Source: Vespula vulgaris (Eukaryota > Arthropoda > Insecta > Hymenoptera > Vespidae). Taken from it: DNA of 64,000 nucleotides. The notes beneath the pieces were generated by a model. The model had not been told where the DNA came from and did no database searches. It was given only the letters and a program-made list of their open reading frames with translations. The DNA is taken from NCBI RefSeq assembly GCF_905475345.1, contig NC_066593.1, positions 435,001 through 499,000 on the forward strand, given 5' to 3'. Each line of letters starts with the position of its first letter. Position 1 is the first letter of the stretch. Both the position numbers and the translations under genes were made by a program. Shown here one piece after another: positions 63,437 through 64,000 of the stretch.

Positions 63437-63640
63437 TCACATAAAATACGTACATATACCAGAAACGAGCTCAATGGTGCTCGTTGGATCGATTTTCTCG
63501 GCCACCTGTATTTTCACCGCAAATACATTCTTACAATCAGTGAGAAGCGTAATAGGCACTACATATATATGAAACCAATGGCAAGGTAAACCTAAGCTCA
63601 GTGCACCGCGTAATTCGCTACTACGGAGACGTGTGTTCAC
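63437..63640 (-). CDS. Unrecognised minus-strand coding candidate
   Basis: A 67-residue frame starts with ATG at 63640 (MNTRLRSSELRGALSLGLPC, later NVFAVKIQVAEKIDPTSTIE). The composition looks protein-like, and a donor-like TTTCTG|GTATAT lies near 63452. I do not recognise it, and the phase does not join directly to the possible last exon at 63112-63180, so an exon would be missing or one of them is wrong. Confidence 0.28.
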   Translation of the reverse strand: MNTRLRSSELRGALSLGLPCHWFHIYVVPITLLTDCKNVFAVKIQVAEKIDPTSTIELVSGICTYFM

Positions 63641-64000
63641 GACTACTTTTTGTCCTTTTTCTCTTACGATTTTTTAACATTATGCATAATTGAAAAAAAA
63701 AAAAAAGAAAAGAAAAGAAAACTGCCAATTGTCGTCGTAGTGAAGATTGCCGAGAAAAAAGAATTCTCAAAAGCGACATTGTCATATCGAACGCGATCGA
63801 ACTCGTCAAACGTATTCTCTTTGTGTTTATTTCATGTATATCGTATAGAAAAACCACGTAAATCGTACGTGTATTATCGATTGGAAAATCTTGAGTGCAT
63901 TAAGATTTGTTCACTTCTTTTCTTTGTTTTCGAATTTCTGAACGATTCGAAACATTAACCTCGATTCGATCATTTCACGAGCTACATATAATAATCGTCG
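63641..64000. other. Gene-free window end
   Basis: AT-rich DNA with a poly(A) run at 63691-63720. No feature is supported. Confidence 0.5.

Overview
The window is nuclear DNA of an insect. The genes are intron-rich, introns run from about 50 bp to several kb, the intergenic DNA is AT-rich yet full of CpG, and microsatellites are common (GA, GAA, CA, TA). Every recognisable protein is an animal protein in its insect form, including Unc-89 (obscurin) with its full fly-like domain order. Base composition and gene structure fit an aculeate hymenopteran (bee, wasp or ant); that placement is an inference. No bacterial, viral or CRISPR features were seen.

Layout. 1-326 (+): 3' end of an unrecognised gene. 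About 973-5020 (+): a homologue of the ciliary transition-zone protein RPGRIP1L. 5151-8085 (-), convergent with it: a secreted protein of about 859 residues whose C-terminus is an avidin (biotin-binding) fold. About 8086-17739: regulatory and 5' region of Unc-89, rich in purine/pyrimidine repeats, with a few candidate alternative 5' coding exons. 17740-46833 (+): Unc-89, 36 coding exons and about 5,775 residues by my splice model. It runs: a 4.6-kb first coding exon with about 30 FVPGQ-type repeats, SH3, RhoGEF (DH) and PH domains, an NPGP minisatellite linker, about 21 Ig domains, two Fn3 domains and two protein-kinase-like domains. 47729-48494 (-): the NEDD8-conjugating enzyme UBE2F. 49578-50469 (+): the ESCRT-II subunit Vps25. 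51215-53499 (-): an SLC1-family excitatory amino-acid transporter, with about 5.5 kb of non-coding DNA upstream. 59048-59807 (-): the cyclin-dependent kinase subunit Cks. 60334-62827 (+): Cactin. Beyond 62.9 kb only a weak minus-strand candidate was seen.

The genes are mostly unrelated and each is spliced on its own. Two pairs are divergent with one short intergenic space each (UBE2F/Vps25 and Cks/Cactin), and RPGRIP1L and the avidin-domain gene converge on about 130 bp holding AATAAA signals for both strands. The most novel items are the avidin-domain protein with a GC-AG intron inside the avidin fold, the FVPGQ exon fused in frame to the Unc-89 SH3 domain, the alternative Unc-89 exons inferred from splice phase, and a duplicated terminal exon in RPGRIP1L. 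All exon boundaries come from reading splice sites and phases by eye; no alignment or RNA evidence was available.
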